Shown in pieces: positions 40,210 to 48,853 of a stretch of 64,000 nt of DNA. The position numbers and the translations under genes are program-made. The notes beneath the pieces were generated by a model. That model saw only the letters and a list, made by a program, of their open reading frames with translations. It had not been told where the DNA came from and searched no databases. Where the stretch lies: assembly GCA_019637265.1 (NCBI GenBank), contig JAHBVY010000002.1, positions 682,001-746,000 of the forward strand, written 5' to 3'. Position 1 is the stretch's first letter. Every line of letters begins with the position of its first letter. Source of the stretch: Polyangiaceae bacterium. GTDB lineage: Bacteria; Myxococcota_A; Polyangia; Polyangiales; Polyangiaceae.

Positions 40210-41400
40210 CTAGGCGCGCGCCGTGGGTCGCTTACCAGGGGGTGGCTGCTTGCCGTTGACGGCCTCTGCCGGCTTCGCGGTGCCCGCGGCCTCTACGCTG
40301 GGCTTCGCCGTGCTGGGCTTTGCTCCGCCGGGCTCCGTCTTACCACCCTCCACCTTGCTGCCCTCGGCCGGCGGTGGCCCGCGATGGATGCCGGCGTTCG
40401 CCAACACCAGGCGCTCGAGCCGCTCCATCATCTCCGGGTGCTCCTCGAGGTAGGTGCGCGCGGCGTCGCGCCCCTGCCCGATGCGCTCGCCATCCATCGA
40501 GTACCAGGCGCCGCTCTTCTGAACCAGGTTCAGCTCCACCGCCTGATCGAGCACCTCCCCGGAGCGGCTCACGCCCGCGCCGTAGATGATGTCGAACTCC
40601 ACCTCCCGGAACGGCGGCGCCATCTTGTTCTTCACCACCTTCACGCGGGTGCGGTTGCCGACCACCGTCATCTCCCCCTTGCGGTCCTTCGCCGCCTCCT
40701 TGATGGCGCCGATGCGCCGCACATCCAGCCGCACGGAGGAGTAGAACTTCAGCGCGTTGCCGCCGCTGGTCGTCTCCGGGCTGCCGAACATCACGCCGAT
40801 TTTCATGCGGATCTGGTTGGTGAAGAAGAACAGCGTGCTCGAGCGCGACACGGAGCCCGTGAGCTTCCGCAGCGCCTGGCTCATGAGCCGCGCCTGGAGC
40901 CCCACGTGGGAGTCCCCCATATCACCCTCGATCTCCGCCTTCGGCACCAGGGCCGCCACGGAGTCCACCACCACGATGTCCACCGCGCCGGAGCGCACCA
41001 ACATCTCCCCGATCTCCAGCGCCTGCTCACCATAGTCAGGCTGGCTGATGAGCAGCTCCTCTGTCTTCACACCGAGGCGGCGCGCGTAGGTGACGTCCAG
41101 CGCGTGCTCGGCGTCGATGAACGCCGCCACGCCGCCTTGCCGCTGGACGCTCGCGATGGCGTGCAGCGTGAGCGTGGTTTTACCGCTGCTCTCCGGCCCG
41201 AAGATCTCCACGATGCGGCCCCGCGGGTAACCCCCGATACCGAGCGCCAAGTCGAGCCCCAGCGAGCCGCTCGGCACCACCGGCACATCAGCGCCGATCT
41301 TCTCGCCATCCTTCAGCCGCATGATGGCGCCGCGGCCGAACTCCTTCTCGATGTTGGCTACGGTGAGCTCGATCGCCTTGACCTTCTCTTTGTCGTCCAT
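40210..41400 (-). CDS. recA: RecA recombinase
   Basis: 396 residues from ATG 41400 (GGGAGA about 8 nt before it). All RecA hallmarks are present: Walker A G-P-E-S-S-G-K-T (about 66), Y-A-R-R-L-G-V, Walker [18 protein letters not shown], loop L2 region [16 protein letters not shown] and Q-I-R-M-K-I-G-V. The C-terminal tail is Lys/Pro/Ala/Thr-rich rather than acidic. Function: ATP-dependent strand exchange and co-protease for LexA. It is monocistronic, with an unusually good promoter containing a LexA-box-like site, so SOS induction is expected. Confidence 0.98.
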   Translation of the reverse strand: MDDKEKVKAIELTVANIEKEFGRGAIMRLKDGEKIGADVPVVPSGSLGLDLALGIGGYPRGRIVEIFGPESSGKTTLTLHAIASVQRQGGVAAFIDAEHALDVTYARRLGVKTEELLISQPDYGEQALEIGEMLVRSGAVDIVVVDSVAALVPKAEIEGDMGDSHVGLQARLMSQALRKLTGSVSRSSTLFFFTNQIRMKIGVMFGSPETTSGGNALKFYSSVRLDVRRIGAIKEAAKDRKGEMTVVGNRTRVKVVKNKMAPPFREVEFDIIYGAGVSRSGEVLDQAVELNLVQKSGAWYSMDGERIGQGRDAARTYLEEHPEMMERLERLVLANAGIHRGPPPAEGSKVEGGKTEPGGAKPSTAKPSVEAAGTAKPAEAVNGKQPPPGKRPTARA

Positions 41401-41431
41401 CGCTGAGATCTCCCTGCTATTGGCTGGCCGA

Positions 41432-41460
41432 TAAATACTGCTCAACCGTTCAGATGTCAA
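41432..41460 (-). promoter_or_regulatory. recA sigma-70 promoter with LexA box in spacer
   Basis: Read on minus: TTGACA (41460-41455), 17-nt spacer, TATTTA (41437-41432), 31 bp before the ATG. On plus, the spacer is CTGCTCAACCGTTCAGA, matching 14 of 17 positions of the Myxococcus LexA box as I recall it (CTRHAMRYBYGTTCAGS). Bound LexA would cover the space between the two boxes. Confidence 0.72.
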
Positions 41461-41670
41461 ACCCTTGAGCGCAGCGCCTGTTCGCGCCCGCTGAACCGCC
41501 GACTCGTGCTGCGAAAGCGCCCGTCACCCCCCATCCATGCCACGAACCCGAGCGCCAAGTATGACAAACGGTGTCACACTGCACGGCTTGATGGAAGGCG
41601 TGAAGCTTCGGAGGGACCGCGCGCGGACGCAAGGTCACTTCAGTGCCGCGCGATGACGCGCGGCGTTCGC

Positions 41671-41811
41671 AAGCGACGCGCGCGCGGTGCTCTTCGGCGA
41701 CGCTCGGCGCGCTTCAGGGCACCGCCAAGCGACGCGCGGTGCTCTTCGGCGACGCTCGGCGCGCTTCAGGGCACCGCCAAGCGACGCGCGGTGCTCTTCG
41801 GGGCGCTCGTG
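41671..41811. repeat. 52-bp tandem repeat array (about 2.6 units)
   Basis: Units at 41671 (56 bp, with 4 extra), 41727 (52 bp) and 41779 (partial), each beginning AAGCGACGCG; a further degenerate start at 41812. Confidence 0.85.
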
Positions 41812-41833
41812 AAGCGACGCTCGGCGCGGTGCC

Positions 41834-41851
41834 GTCCAACCCCCAAAATCC
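41834..41851 (-). repeat. dispersed G-rich motif, copy 11
   Basis: GTCCAACCCCCAAAATCC just after the 52-bp array; matches copy 3 closely. Confidence 0.75.
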
Positions 41852-41888
41852 GAAGCTCACGCCACGCCTGAGCGGCCTCTACGAATCG

Positions 41889-41909
41889 CAGGGGCGCGCG
41901 CCGCCCCTG
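41889..41909 (-). terminator. hairpin downstream of kinase gene
   Basis: CAGGGGCG-CGCGC-CGCCCCTG, 8-bp perfect arms, 25 bp after the kinase stop. No U-tract. Confidence 0.5.
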
Positions 41910-41933
41910 AGCGTCGTCTACGGGTCGCCGCGG

Positions 41934-43391
41934 CTACCGACTGCGGGCGATGCTGCCGCGCTCGGACTCGCGCGGGATCACCTTGGCGGGCGCTTGCTGG
42001 TCGCGCTTCGGCTTCTTGCGCGGCGCTGCCTTGGGCGTGCTCGGGCGGCTCACCGGCGCGCGGGGGCGCAGGGAGTCATCGATGCCGAGGCCGCGCGTGA
42101 CCGCCTCCACGAGATCCGTCGGGTCGCCGAGCGGCGTCACCTCGGGACCGCCCACCTCACCGCGCTCGAAGCGCGCCTCCGCGCCGCTCGGCGTGTGGGT
42201 GTTCGAGGTGAGCGGCGCCTCGGTGGTGGGCGTGGGAGCCGCGCCGCCGGTCGCCACCACCACGCCTATCCAAGTGCCCAGCGCCGCACCCGCGAGGCCG
42301 ATCATGGGACGCGAAGCGAGCAGCGACGTGACGCGCTCCACGACCGCGCGCTCCTGAGCCGTGTTCGCAGCAGACGTCAGTGCACCTGATGGTGCGCCGA
42401 CGGTGCCTGGCACCACGGATCCGCGCGGCAACGTCGACACCCGTGGGAGCAAGGTGCTGCGCGGCGGCTCGGCGTTGATGCTCAGGCGATCCGTCGCGCG
42501 TCGACGCGGCCCCGGGCGCTCCAGCCCGAGCTGCTCGGTGTACTCGATGGCCAGCCGCTCGAGCTCCTCCGCGAGCTTCTCTGCGCTACCGATGCGCGCC
42601 TCGCGATCTTTCACCAAGCAAGCCATCACCAGCGACGCCAGCGCTGGATCCACCCCGGGCGCCGCCTCCACCAGCGGGCGCGGCTCGCGGGTCATGATGT
42701 CGATCATCAGCGCGTTGTAGTTGCTCGCGCGAAACGGCGCGGCCCCCGCCAGGCACTCGTACATTTGCACGCCGAGCGCCCAGATGTCGGTGCGCGCGTC
42801 CACCTCCGCGGCGCCGCTCGCCTGCTCCGGGCTCATGTAGTCAGGTGACCCGAGGATTGCCCCGCTGCCGGTGCGGATCTGCCCGTCGTAGCGCGGCCCC
42901 AAGTTCTTGCTCACCCCGAAGTCGAGCAGCTTGGGGATGGGCGCACCCTGAGGCTGCGCGGCGAGGAAGATGTTCGCGGTGGAGAGGTCGCGGTGCACGA
43001 TGCCGCGCTCGTGAGTGAGCCTGAGCGCCTGCGCCACCTGACTGAAGATGAGCGTCACCTCCAGTGAGTCGAGCACCGCCTCGCGCGTGAGCCGCTGCTC
43101 CAAGCTCTCACCGCTGAGCAGCTCCATCACCAAGAAGGGCCGCCCGTCCTCCGCCTGACCCACGTCGTACACCTCGACGATGCTGGGGTGCTGAAGCTGA
43201 CCCGTGGCCTCGGCCTCTTGGAGGAAGCGGCCGAGCGCCTCCTGGTGTCGGGCCAGCTCCGGGAGCAGGAACTTGATGGCGAAATCACGGTGCGTGTAGC
43301 GATGCCAGGCGGACCACACCTCGCCCATGCCGCCCTGCGCCAAGCGCCGCTTGAGCACATACTTGTCGACGACCAAGCTTCCGGGTTTCAC
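41934..43391 (-). CDS. Ser/Thr protein kinase with one membrane helix
   Basis: 485 residues, GTG start. Kinase domain about 11-280: L-A-Q-G-G-M-G-E-V-W, F-A-I-K-F-L, H-R-D-L-S-T-A-N-I-F-L, L-D-F-G-V-S-K, S-P-D-Y-M-S-P-E-Q and A-L-G-V-Q-M-Y-E. The catalytic loop has S-T-A where kinases usually have K-P-x, so the loop lysine is absent although Asp and Asn remain; such HRDLxxxN kinases can be active. After a polar stretch, a single hydrophobic helix (about 365-385, M-I-G-L-A-G-A-A-L-G-T-W-I-G-V-V-V) separates a Pro/Lys-rich C-terminus likely outside the membrane. It is divergent from a lipoprotein gene 171 bp away. Confidence 0.87.
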   Translation of the reverse strand: MKPGSLVVDKYVLKRRLAQGGMGEVWSAWHRYTHRDFAIKFLLPELARHQEALGRFLQEAEATGQLQHPSIVEVYDVGQAEDGRPFLVMELLSGESLEQRLTREAVLDSLEVTLIFSQVAQALRLTHERGIVHRDLSTANIFLAAQPQGAPIPKLLDFGVSKNLGPRYDGQIRTGSGAILGSPDYMSPEQASGAAEVDARTDIWALGVQMYECLAGAAPFRASNYNALMIDIMTREPRPLVEAAPGVDPALASLVMACLVKDREARIGSAEKLAEELERLAIEYTEQLGLERPGPRRRATDRLSINAEPPRSTLLPRVSTLPRGSVVPGTVGAPSGALTSAANTAQERAVVERVTSLLASRPMIGLAGAALGTWIGVVVATGGAAPTPTTEAPLTSNTHTPSGAEARFERGEVGGPEVTPLGDPTDLVEAVTRGLGIDDSLRPRAPVSRPSTPKAAPRKKPKRDQQAPAKVIPRESERGSIARSR

Positions 43392-43562
43392 GATTCAAAT
43401 TGTCGCCGGGGGCGCGCACCTTCGGCCAAGATCATCACCGTGATTTCCTCTCGACGCCCGCGCCCGCACCCTCGAGCCGCTTTCGGGGCGCCTCAGCAGG
43501 TGCGCCTGAATGCGCTTCAGGGTGCGTCCGCGCCACGCGAAGCAGGCAGCGGGCTACTGGGC

Positions 43563-44216
43563 GTGCGTGAACCATCGGAGCGCCGCGGGCAAACGAGCGG
43601 AGCCGTGCTGCTGGGCGCCGCGCTCTGCTTCACGCTGGGCTGCGATCGCGAGAGCCAAACCACGCCCGCCGCCGATCCATCCGCTTGGCTCGCCCCGGCC
43701 GACGGCTCAGGCCTGCCGCCACTTCCTGAAGAGCCACCCGAGCCCGAACCCGCACCCACCGCGAAGGTCGATGACGACATCAAGGTGGGGCCCGTGAGGA
43801 AAGTGCGCCCCAAGGACCTGCCCCCGCTGCCGCCCGCTCCCACCGCGCGTGAGAAGGATCCGAAAGCCAACAGCGTCGAGGCGCTGCTCGCGAGCTACGG
43901 CTTCCCCTCTCAACCCGGCCTCACCGCGCTGTGCGCTGGCCGCGTCTACGAAGGGAGCGGCGGGCACCTGACTTGGGATGCCTTCACCTCCAGCGAGAGC
44001 CCCGAGGCGCTCATCAAGCGCTTCCAGGAGCGCTTGAGCGAGCGGGGGTTTGGCAAGGAGCCGGGCGGCGGCAGCTGGAAGCTCCCCGCAGGGAGCCGCA
44101 CGCCCGATCGGGTGCTCAGCGTGCTCCCCCTCAGCGCCGCTGGCCCTCACAAGACATGCGACGCCAAACCACCCGAAGGCGCCGTGACAGTAGTCGTGGC
44201 GAGCCGGCGGTATTAG
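43563..44216 (+). CDS. hypothetical lipoprotein
   Basis: 217 residues from GTG 43563, chosen because it gives a compact lipoprotein signal (V-L-L-G-A-A-L-C-F-T-L-G-C near 26); GTG 43440 is an alternative. After a Pro/Asp-rich linker the mature domain (about 95-215) begins V-E-A-L-L-A-S-Y-G-F-P, has a cysteine pair (L-C-A-G...K-T-C-D) and a short alpha-beta pattern (A-L-I-K-R-F-Q-E-R-L-S-E-R-G-F). Not recognised. It is convergent with the trypsin module, with a palindrome at 44231 between them. Confidence 0.6.
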   Translation: MREPSERRGQTSGAVLLGAALCFTLGCDRESQTTPAADPSAWLAPADGSGLPPLPEEPPEPEPAPTAKVDDDIKVGPVRKVRPKDLPPLPPAPTAREKDPKANSVEALLASYGFPSQPGLTALCAGRVYEGSGGHLTWDAFTSSESPEALIKRFQERLSERGFGKEPGGGSWKLPAGSRTPDRVLSVLPLSAAGPHKTCDAKPPEGAVTVVVASRRY

Positions 44217-44230
44217 GAGACCGATATACA

Positions 44231-44245
44231 GTCAGTATTACTGAC
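44231..44245. repeat. GTCAGTATTACTGAC palindrome between convergent genes
   Basis: GTCAGTA-T-TACTGAC, 7-bp arms with one central base. Too short a loop for a hairpin but a good dimer-binding site; it shares the CAGT-NNN-ACTG core seen at 450, 510, 54544 and 55992. Confidence 0.5.
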
Positions 44246-44278
44246 GAGCACGCTCCCTCACCGGTAGCTCCAGACGAC

Positions 44279-45379
44279 TCACTCCTTCAGGAACGTGAGC
44301 TGCGTCTCTGGCGCGGGGCTGCACCCGTAGGTGTTCACGAGCACGTTGTCCAGGCGATCGGCGGCGCGGATGAAGTCTGCGATGTGGCGGGCCATGTCGC
44401 CGTGCCCGTCTGCTGTGAACACGTCGGACATGTGAAACGTCAGGTTGAGCCGGATCACGTTCTCCGCGAGATCGAAGGCGAGCGGCGCGTGCTCGGGGGA
44501 GAGCAGGAACCGGAAGAGGTCCCCGAGCTTCTGCTTCCCCGTCTGCGCGAGCGGCGACGAGAAGCACAGGTGCTCGGAGCAGCAGCACCACACCTTGATG
44601 GGCGCGCTGCCGCTGTGGAACGACCAATTGAGCTCCCCGTGGCGAGCGAGCACTGGATCGATATCCGCGCTCTTCAACGCCTCTTCGACGAAGCGCGCCA
44701 CGGGGTGCGGCGTCGGGGGATCGAAGTACGCGTCGAGCTCGAGGTCGTTCAAATCCGTCCCGCAGCTATCGCAGAAGCGCGTGGCGGACTCGATGAGCGC
44801 ATCGCACGACGGGCACATGACGCCGAACGGCTCGGTCTGCTCCTTGTAGCTCTCGACGAACGCGTGCACGTCGCTGGAGGGGATGCCGAAGCCGACCATG
44901 TCCGCCGACGAGATCTTGCAGGTCGTCACCGCGACGACGTTCTTCTGCTCGTCGAGGATGGGGCCTCCCGAGTTACCCGGGTTGATGGCCGCGTCCGTCT
45001 GCACGAAGGTCTGCCCGTCGAACAGCTGCTTCGGGTTCGAGACGACGCCCTCCGTGACGGAGAGCGGCAGGCCGATCGGGAAGCCGACGATGAGCACCTG
45101 CTGCTTCGACCGCAGATCGCCGCCCGGATCGATCGCGAAGAGATCGCCTTCGAGCGGCGACGCCAGCTCCACCACGGCGAGATCACGCTTCGGGTTCAGC
45201 CGCCGCACGTTCCCGATGATGCGCCGCTTGTCCCGCTGCTCGATCGCCACCGTGCGATACGGCGCGACGACGTGACAGTTGGTGACCAGCACGTTCGGCT
45301 CCACGAGGAAGCCGGTGCCAGTTCCGCCACCCGTGAAGACCTGGAAGACTCCCAGCGTATCGATGTCGAGCGAGCTCAT
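44279..45379 (-). CDS. cytosolic trypsin-like serine protease with zinc ribbon and YbjN-like domain
   Basis: 366 residues, no signal peptide or membrane helix. Protease domain about 8-180 with the S1C triad H36 (T-N-C-H-V-V), D66 (K-R-D-L-A-V-V) and S137 (N-P-G-N-S-G-G-P). A four-Cys zinc ribbon follows (C189, C192, C203, C206). The C-terminal 130 residues resemble the YbjN/type III chaperone fold (W-S-F-H-S-G-S-A-P-I-K-V, K-L-G-D-L-F-R-F-L-L, A-F-D-L-A-E-N-V-I-R-L-N-L). HtrA proteins are normally exported and carry PDZ domains; this one has neither. The ATG overlaps the stop of its partner gene (ATGA). Inference: a regulated intracellular protease activated through the partner. Confidence 0.82.
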   Translation of the reverse strand: MSSLDIDTLGVFQVFTGGGTGTGFLVEPNVLVTNCHVVAPYRTVAIEQRDKRRIIGNVRRLNPKRDLAVVELASPLEGDLFAIDPGGDLRSKQQVLIVGFPIGLPLSVTEGVVSNPKQLFDGQTFVQTDAAINPGNSGGPILDEQKNVVAVTTCKISSADMVGFGIPSSDVHAFVESYKEQTEPFGVMCPSCDALIESATRFCDSCGTDLNDLELDAYFDPPTPHPVARFVEEALKSADIDPVLARHGELNWSFHSGSAPIKVWCCCSEHLCFSSPLAQTGKQKLGDLFRFLLSPEHAPLAFDLAENVIRLNLTFHMSDVFTADGHGDMARHIADFIRAADRLDNVLVNTYGCSPAPETQLTFLKE

Positions 45380-46572
45380 TCGGTGTCTCCTTCGGTGCCC
45401 TCACCAGCCTCATCTTCGTCGTCGTCGTCTTCGTCGTCTTCGTCATCACTGACGAAATTCGAGATCAGCTCCTTGGAGTGATCGAGGAGCAGCGTCACCA
45501 CCTCGCGCCAAGGTTTCCCGGAGGATTGGGTGAGCCCATCCACGAGGCTCGCCTCCACCACCGCGGGCCACGAGAAGCGGGCGACGAGGAAGGTGTAGGT
45601 CCCAATGAGCGCGAGCGCGGCGTCGAGCGACTTGCCGCCCGTGCGGAGCCGCTCGATCATCTGGCCGTAGTCGCGCTCCGCGTCGAGGTGCTCCCCCAGG
45701 ACGCCCGGTGTGCCCTCGGCGCGCGGATCCAACGCGTAAGTCGCGTGACCGAGGCTCTTTCGCAGCTCATCGCCGCTGATCGCCTTCATCTCGCGGGCGC
45801 ATTTGACGAGCGCCGCTTCGCGCTTGCTCGGGTCCACGTTGTTGTCGTTGAACGTGGAGCCCGCCTCGCTCAAGCGCAGGCCAATGTAGCCCGTGAGCGG
45901 CAAGGTGTGGCTCACCCGCGTGAGGGCGTAGGACGTTAGCTCATTCAGGAAGAAGACCGAGCGCTTGCGCTGACACTCGACGATGAGCTCATCGACGTCG
46001 TCCCAGTGGCGTTGCCAGAAGGCCTCGGCGCGCGCCGCCTCTTCGTCGGTCAGGTCATCGACCTGAGCGCGCTCGAGCGGCTCCGCCGAGAACTGCCCGA
46101 TGATCCAGTCGTCGCTTCGGTCCGCCTCGAGCGGGATGTTCCGCAGGACCTCGATCAGCTTCGCCGGATGGATCCGCGCGAGCTCGTCCTTGAACCGGAT
46201 GTGGATCTCCTCGCCGCGGAGCTCGGGTTGGTGGAGCTGCCCCGAGCCGGCGATCATCGTCAGGACGTACCGCATGGCGGCGATGGCGCTGCCTCCCGAA
46301 GGGAGCCGCACGACCGGCACCGTGACGAGCAGGTGGTCACCCTCCACGCTCACGGTGACCTTCGACGAGCCCTGCGTGAAGACGAAGGGCGCCTTCGCGA
46401 GGTCCGCCGCCTCGTGCTCAGGGAAGAGGTGCTCCAGGACTTGGTGGATCGACTCGAGCGAGCGCCCGTTTTCATAGAGCTCCACCGCGACTTCGAGCTT
46501 CTCGAAATCGCGCGGCGCACGACGAACGGAGCGCCGGAGCGACGGCTCATAGGCGAGCGACGTGATCGGCAT
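45376..46572 (-). CDS. partner protein of the cytosolic protease, unknown function
   Basis: About 398 residues from ATG 46572. No named family. The segment about 50-180 resembles the same YbjN/chaperone fold as the protease tail (F-V-F-T-Q-G-S-S-K-V-T-V-S-V-E-G-D-H-L-L-V-T, A-A-M-R-Y-V-L-T-M-I, E-E-I-H-I-R-F-K-D-E-L-A). The middle and C-terminal parts are helical, ending in a strongly acidic tail (D-D-E-D-D-E-D-D-D-D-E-D-E). No export signal. It is the upstream gene of a translationally coupled pair with the protease. A G9 tract lies 45 bp before the start codon, and the only AT-rich stretch of the leader is at 46970-47010. Confidence 0.65.
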   Translation of the reverse strand: MPITSLAYEPSLRRSVRRAPRDFEKLEVAVELYENGRSLESIHQVLEHLFPEHEAADLAKAPFVFTQGSSKVTVSVEGDHLLVTVPVVRLPSGGSAIAAMRYVLTMIAGSGQLHQPELRGEEIHIRFKDELARIHPAKLIEVLRNIPLEADRSDDWIIGQFSAEPLERAQVDDLTDEEAARAEAFWQRHWDDVDELIVECQRKRSVFFLNELTSYALTRVSHTLPLTGYIGLRLSEAGSTFNDNNVDPSKREAALVKCAREMKAISGDELRKSLGHATYALDPRAEGTPGVLGEHLDAERDYGQMIERLRTGGKSLDAALALIGTYTFLVARFSWPAVVEASLVDGLTQSSGKPWREVVTLLLDHSKELISNFVSDDEDDEDDDDEDEAGEGTEGDTE

Positions 46573-47025
46573 GGCGCCGAGTGTCGTCCAGCCCGTCAAG
46601 ACAGGCAAGGGGGGCAGGGGGGGGGTTCACTCCCTCCCAGACGCGATGTAGGCCTCTGAGTGCCGCTGCGTAGACGCCGCACGGCGCTCTTGTCACGGTC
46701 CTCGACCTCATGGGCGTCTTCGTGCGACCTTGAAGGGCATCGGTGCAAAGCGTTGAAGTGCTGAAGTGCCGGTTGGACGGCACCGCGCCATAGCCGCCCC
46801 ACGGATCGCGCTGGAAGCGCTCCCTAGCCTACGAAGCGCCCCTGCTTGCGTCGAGCGCGAACGCCCGCACCGCTACCAACCCCCGCGGCAGCGCTGAAGC
46901 TCGAGGCCGCACCGCACACGGAGGCCGGCCGAGAATGGCCGACTGACGTCACCCGACCCTGGCGGCCTACATAACTTTTTCCATGTAGATAAATACATCA
47001 ACAAGTTAACTGACCAACACCGTCT
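46573..47025. other. leader of the protease module / downstream of DUF1566 gene
   Basis: 453 bp. It has a G6-CA-G9 tract at 46609-46625, a partial G-rich motif at 46874, and an AT-rich block (46970-47010) with inverted repeat CTACAT...ATGTAG (46972-46993). No gene seen; the AT-rich block is the best promoter candidate but boxes are unclear. Confidence 0.5.
46609..46625. repeat. G6-CA-G9 homopolymer tract
   Basis: Runs of six and nine G separated by CA, ending 37 bp before the start codon of the protease partner gene (minus strand). Such tracts are slippage-prone. Confidence 0.9.
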
Positions 47026-48849
47026 TCACCGAACACAACGAGCCCAGACCGCATGGGCCACGCCGGCGCCGTAGGTGCTGCCATCGCCGAAGGACACGAC
47101 CCATCCGCTGGACGAACCGGAGACCGGAGAGGCACTCCAATAGAAACTCGACTGTGTACCTGAGAATAGGGTCAGATCAATGTGCGGTGACACTGCCTTG
47201 CGTCCGGGCACCAGGCTGCTCAGCTCGGCCACGGTGGGCAGGCGCCAGTCCGTCTTCCCGCCTAGCGACAGGCCCTCGCAATAGCTGACAGAATCCACCT
47301 GGTACTGCTGACCGGGCGATGTGCTACGCTGCCACTCGAGCCCCGTGGCGTGGTCCAACACCGTGTCACCCGTGACTTCGAAGAAGTGACCACTCGCGGG
47401 GATGGGCCGCTGAGAAGTGCCCTCCGCCACGCAACGCACACGCCTTGTCTCGCCTGAGCTCGATGCGCCAACAAACCCACCGCTGAACGCTACGAACCAC
47501 TTATTGCCATCGGTTCGCCCCGAGGCTGACCAAAACCCCGCGCTGGGGGTGCTGGGGAACGCATCGCTATCTATCGCTGGGTTAACCCGCCCATAGTCCA
47601 CCAGGGAGAGCAGCTCCATTCGCGTCGGCAAGCGCCAGTCCTTACGCCCGCCCCACGTAAGCCTGTCACAGTAGCTCACCGCCTGTGTCCAATCGAGTTC
47701 GTTGGTCGCGGGCTCACGTTGCCACAGCAGGCCCGTCACGTTGTCCAACACCGTCTTATCAGCCTCATTCACTGTGTAGCTGTGCGGGTGGCCCGGCGTG
47801 CCTGGCAGCGGGCCGCGAGCGTAGCCGTCATAGTCTGCGTAGCGAACGCCCTCGCACCTCGCGAACTCGCAATAGGGAAGGTCCCCAGAACAGGCTGCAC
47901 CCCGCACTGAGGTGCTCAAGCCATCTCCAGCGCAGTCCATGGGCTGATTGCCATCACAGTAGGCTTCACCAGCCGGGCACACCCAAGGCTCACACACGCC
48001 CGCGCGACAGGTCGCACCTGGATCACCGCTCTGACCATCACTGCAGGCCGCACCGAGCGGCGCCGAGTTCACGCCGTCCACAGAGCAGCGGCGCGGCTGC
48101 GCCCCGTCGCAGTAGTCCGTGCCTGGCTCACACGCCCAAGCGGCACACTCGCTGCCGTTCACGCAGCTCTGACGATCCCCACACGGCCACTCCTCCTCCG
48201 AGGTGCCGTTCGTGGAGCAGACGACGCGCTCCAGCCCTTGGCAGTAGGTCGCGCCTGGGACACAGATGCGCGCCTTGCACGCGCCGCCCTCACAAACCTC
48301 GCCCGCCCGGCAGTTCAGCGTCTCGATGAGAGTGAAGCCATCTTCGGAGCACACTTCCACTTGACCGCTGCCATTGCAGTGAGTCCCCGGGCGGCATGCG
48401 CGAGTCTCACAGCGGCCGTCCACACACTGATTCACGCCACAGGGCTCGCGCCTCGTCACCGCCAAGCCATCCGCCGCGCAGGTGACCACCGTGTTCCCCT
48501 CGCAGCGCACGCTCGCCGGCTCACACACCGTGGCCACGCAGGCGCCATTGGCGCAAGCCGGCGTGTCCCCGGAGCACACCTCCTGAAGCTCGAAGCCGTC
48601 CCCGTCTGCTCGGCACACCTCCACCGCGGTGCTCTTGCAGCGCAGCTCCCCTGCCTCACACAAGGGCGTGCCCGCGTTGATGGTGTTCTCCTTGCTGCCA
48701 CAACCGCCGGCGCTGAGCGCCCCAAGCGCTAGGAGCAGCGCGGCGCTCAGGGCATTGAACGGCGGATGGAGTGGGATGCGGAACCACGCGGCGCCCCACG
48801 CCCGGCACCTTGGCCCGCTGCGCCCAGCGCGGTGCTGGCAAACCCCCAA
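47026..48849 (-). CDS. Cys-rich lipoprotein with two DUF1566 domains; 5-prime end frame problem
   Basis: About 607 codons open. Lipobox A-G-G-C near 50, then about eight Cys-rich modules (C-E-P-x...C-x-G-x...C) to about 335, then two DUF1566 (Lcl C-terminal) domains with W-Q-R-E...Y-C-D-R-L-T-W-G-G-R-K-D-W-R-L-P-T (about 370) and W-Q-R-S...D-W-R-L-P-T (about 510). In this frame there is no ATG or GTG before the lipobox, only TTG at 48849. A good start (GGGAGGAGG, ATG at 48872) lies in another frame that ends at a stop inside the signal region. The paralog at 49151 has an intact start. So this copy is either frameshifted or uses TTG. Probable surface protein of unknown ligand. Confidence 0.8.
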   Translation of the reverse strand: MGVCQHRAGRSGPRCRAWGAAWFRIPLHPPFNALSAALLLALGALSAGGCGSKENTINAGTPLCEAGELRCKSTAVEVCRADGDGFELQEVCSGDTPACANGACVATVCEPASVRCEGNTVVTCAADGLAVTRREPCGVNQCVDGRCETRACRPGTHCNGSGQVEVCSEDGFTLIETLNCRAGEVCEGGACKARICVPGATYCQGLERVVCSTNGTSEEEWPCGDRQSCVNGSECAAWACEPGTDYCDGAQPRRCSVDGVNSAPLGAACSDGQSGDPGATCRAGVCEPWVCPAGEAYCDGNQPMDCAGDGLSTSVRGAACSGDLPYCEFARCEGVRYADYDGYARGPLPGTPGHPHSYTVNEADKTVLDNVTGLLWQREPATNELDWTQAVSYCDRLTWGGRKDWRLPTRMELLSLVDYGRVNPAIDSDAFPSTPSAGFWSASGRTDGNKWFVAFSGGFVGASSSGETRRVRCVAEGTSQRPIPASGHFFEVTGDTVLDHATGLEWQRSTSPGQQYQVDSVSYCEGLSLGGKTDWRLPTVAELSSLVPGRKAVSPHIDLTLFSGTQSSFYWSASPVSGSSSGWVVSFGDGSTYGAGVAHAVWARCVR

Positions 48850-48853
48850 ACCC
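48836..48853 (-). repeat. dispersed G-rich motif, copy 12
   Basis: TGGCAAACCCCCAAACCC at the 5-prime end of the DUF1566 gene, between the good ATG at 48872 and the signal region. The paralog carries a degenerate form at the matching place (50904-50925). Confidence 0.75.

Larger units (their letters stand above)
41461..41933. other. 473-bp gap upstream of recA
   Basis: Holds an inverted repeat TGACA-AACGG-TGTCA (41562-41576), a tandem array (41671), one G-rich motif copy (41834) and a hairpin after the kinase gene (41889). Short frames across the array look like by-products of the repeat. Confidence 0.6.

Noticed and set aside
41506-41871. Plus-strand frames across the 52-bp array
   Set aside because: The peptide only mirrors the DNA repeat in several frames and has no ribosome site.
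44231-44245. Palindrome as a bidirectional intrinsic terminator
   Set aside because: A single central base leaves no loop and there is no U-tract; a protein-binding site is more plausible.
46972-46993. CTACAT...ATGTAG hairpin as terminator of the DUF1566 gene
   Set aside because: The 6-bp AT-rich stem with a 10-nt loop is weak; the stretch is as likely to be promoter DNA.
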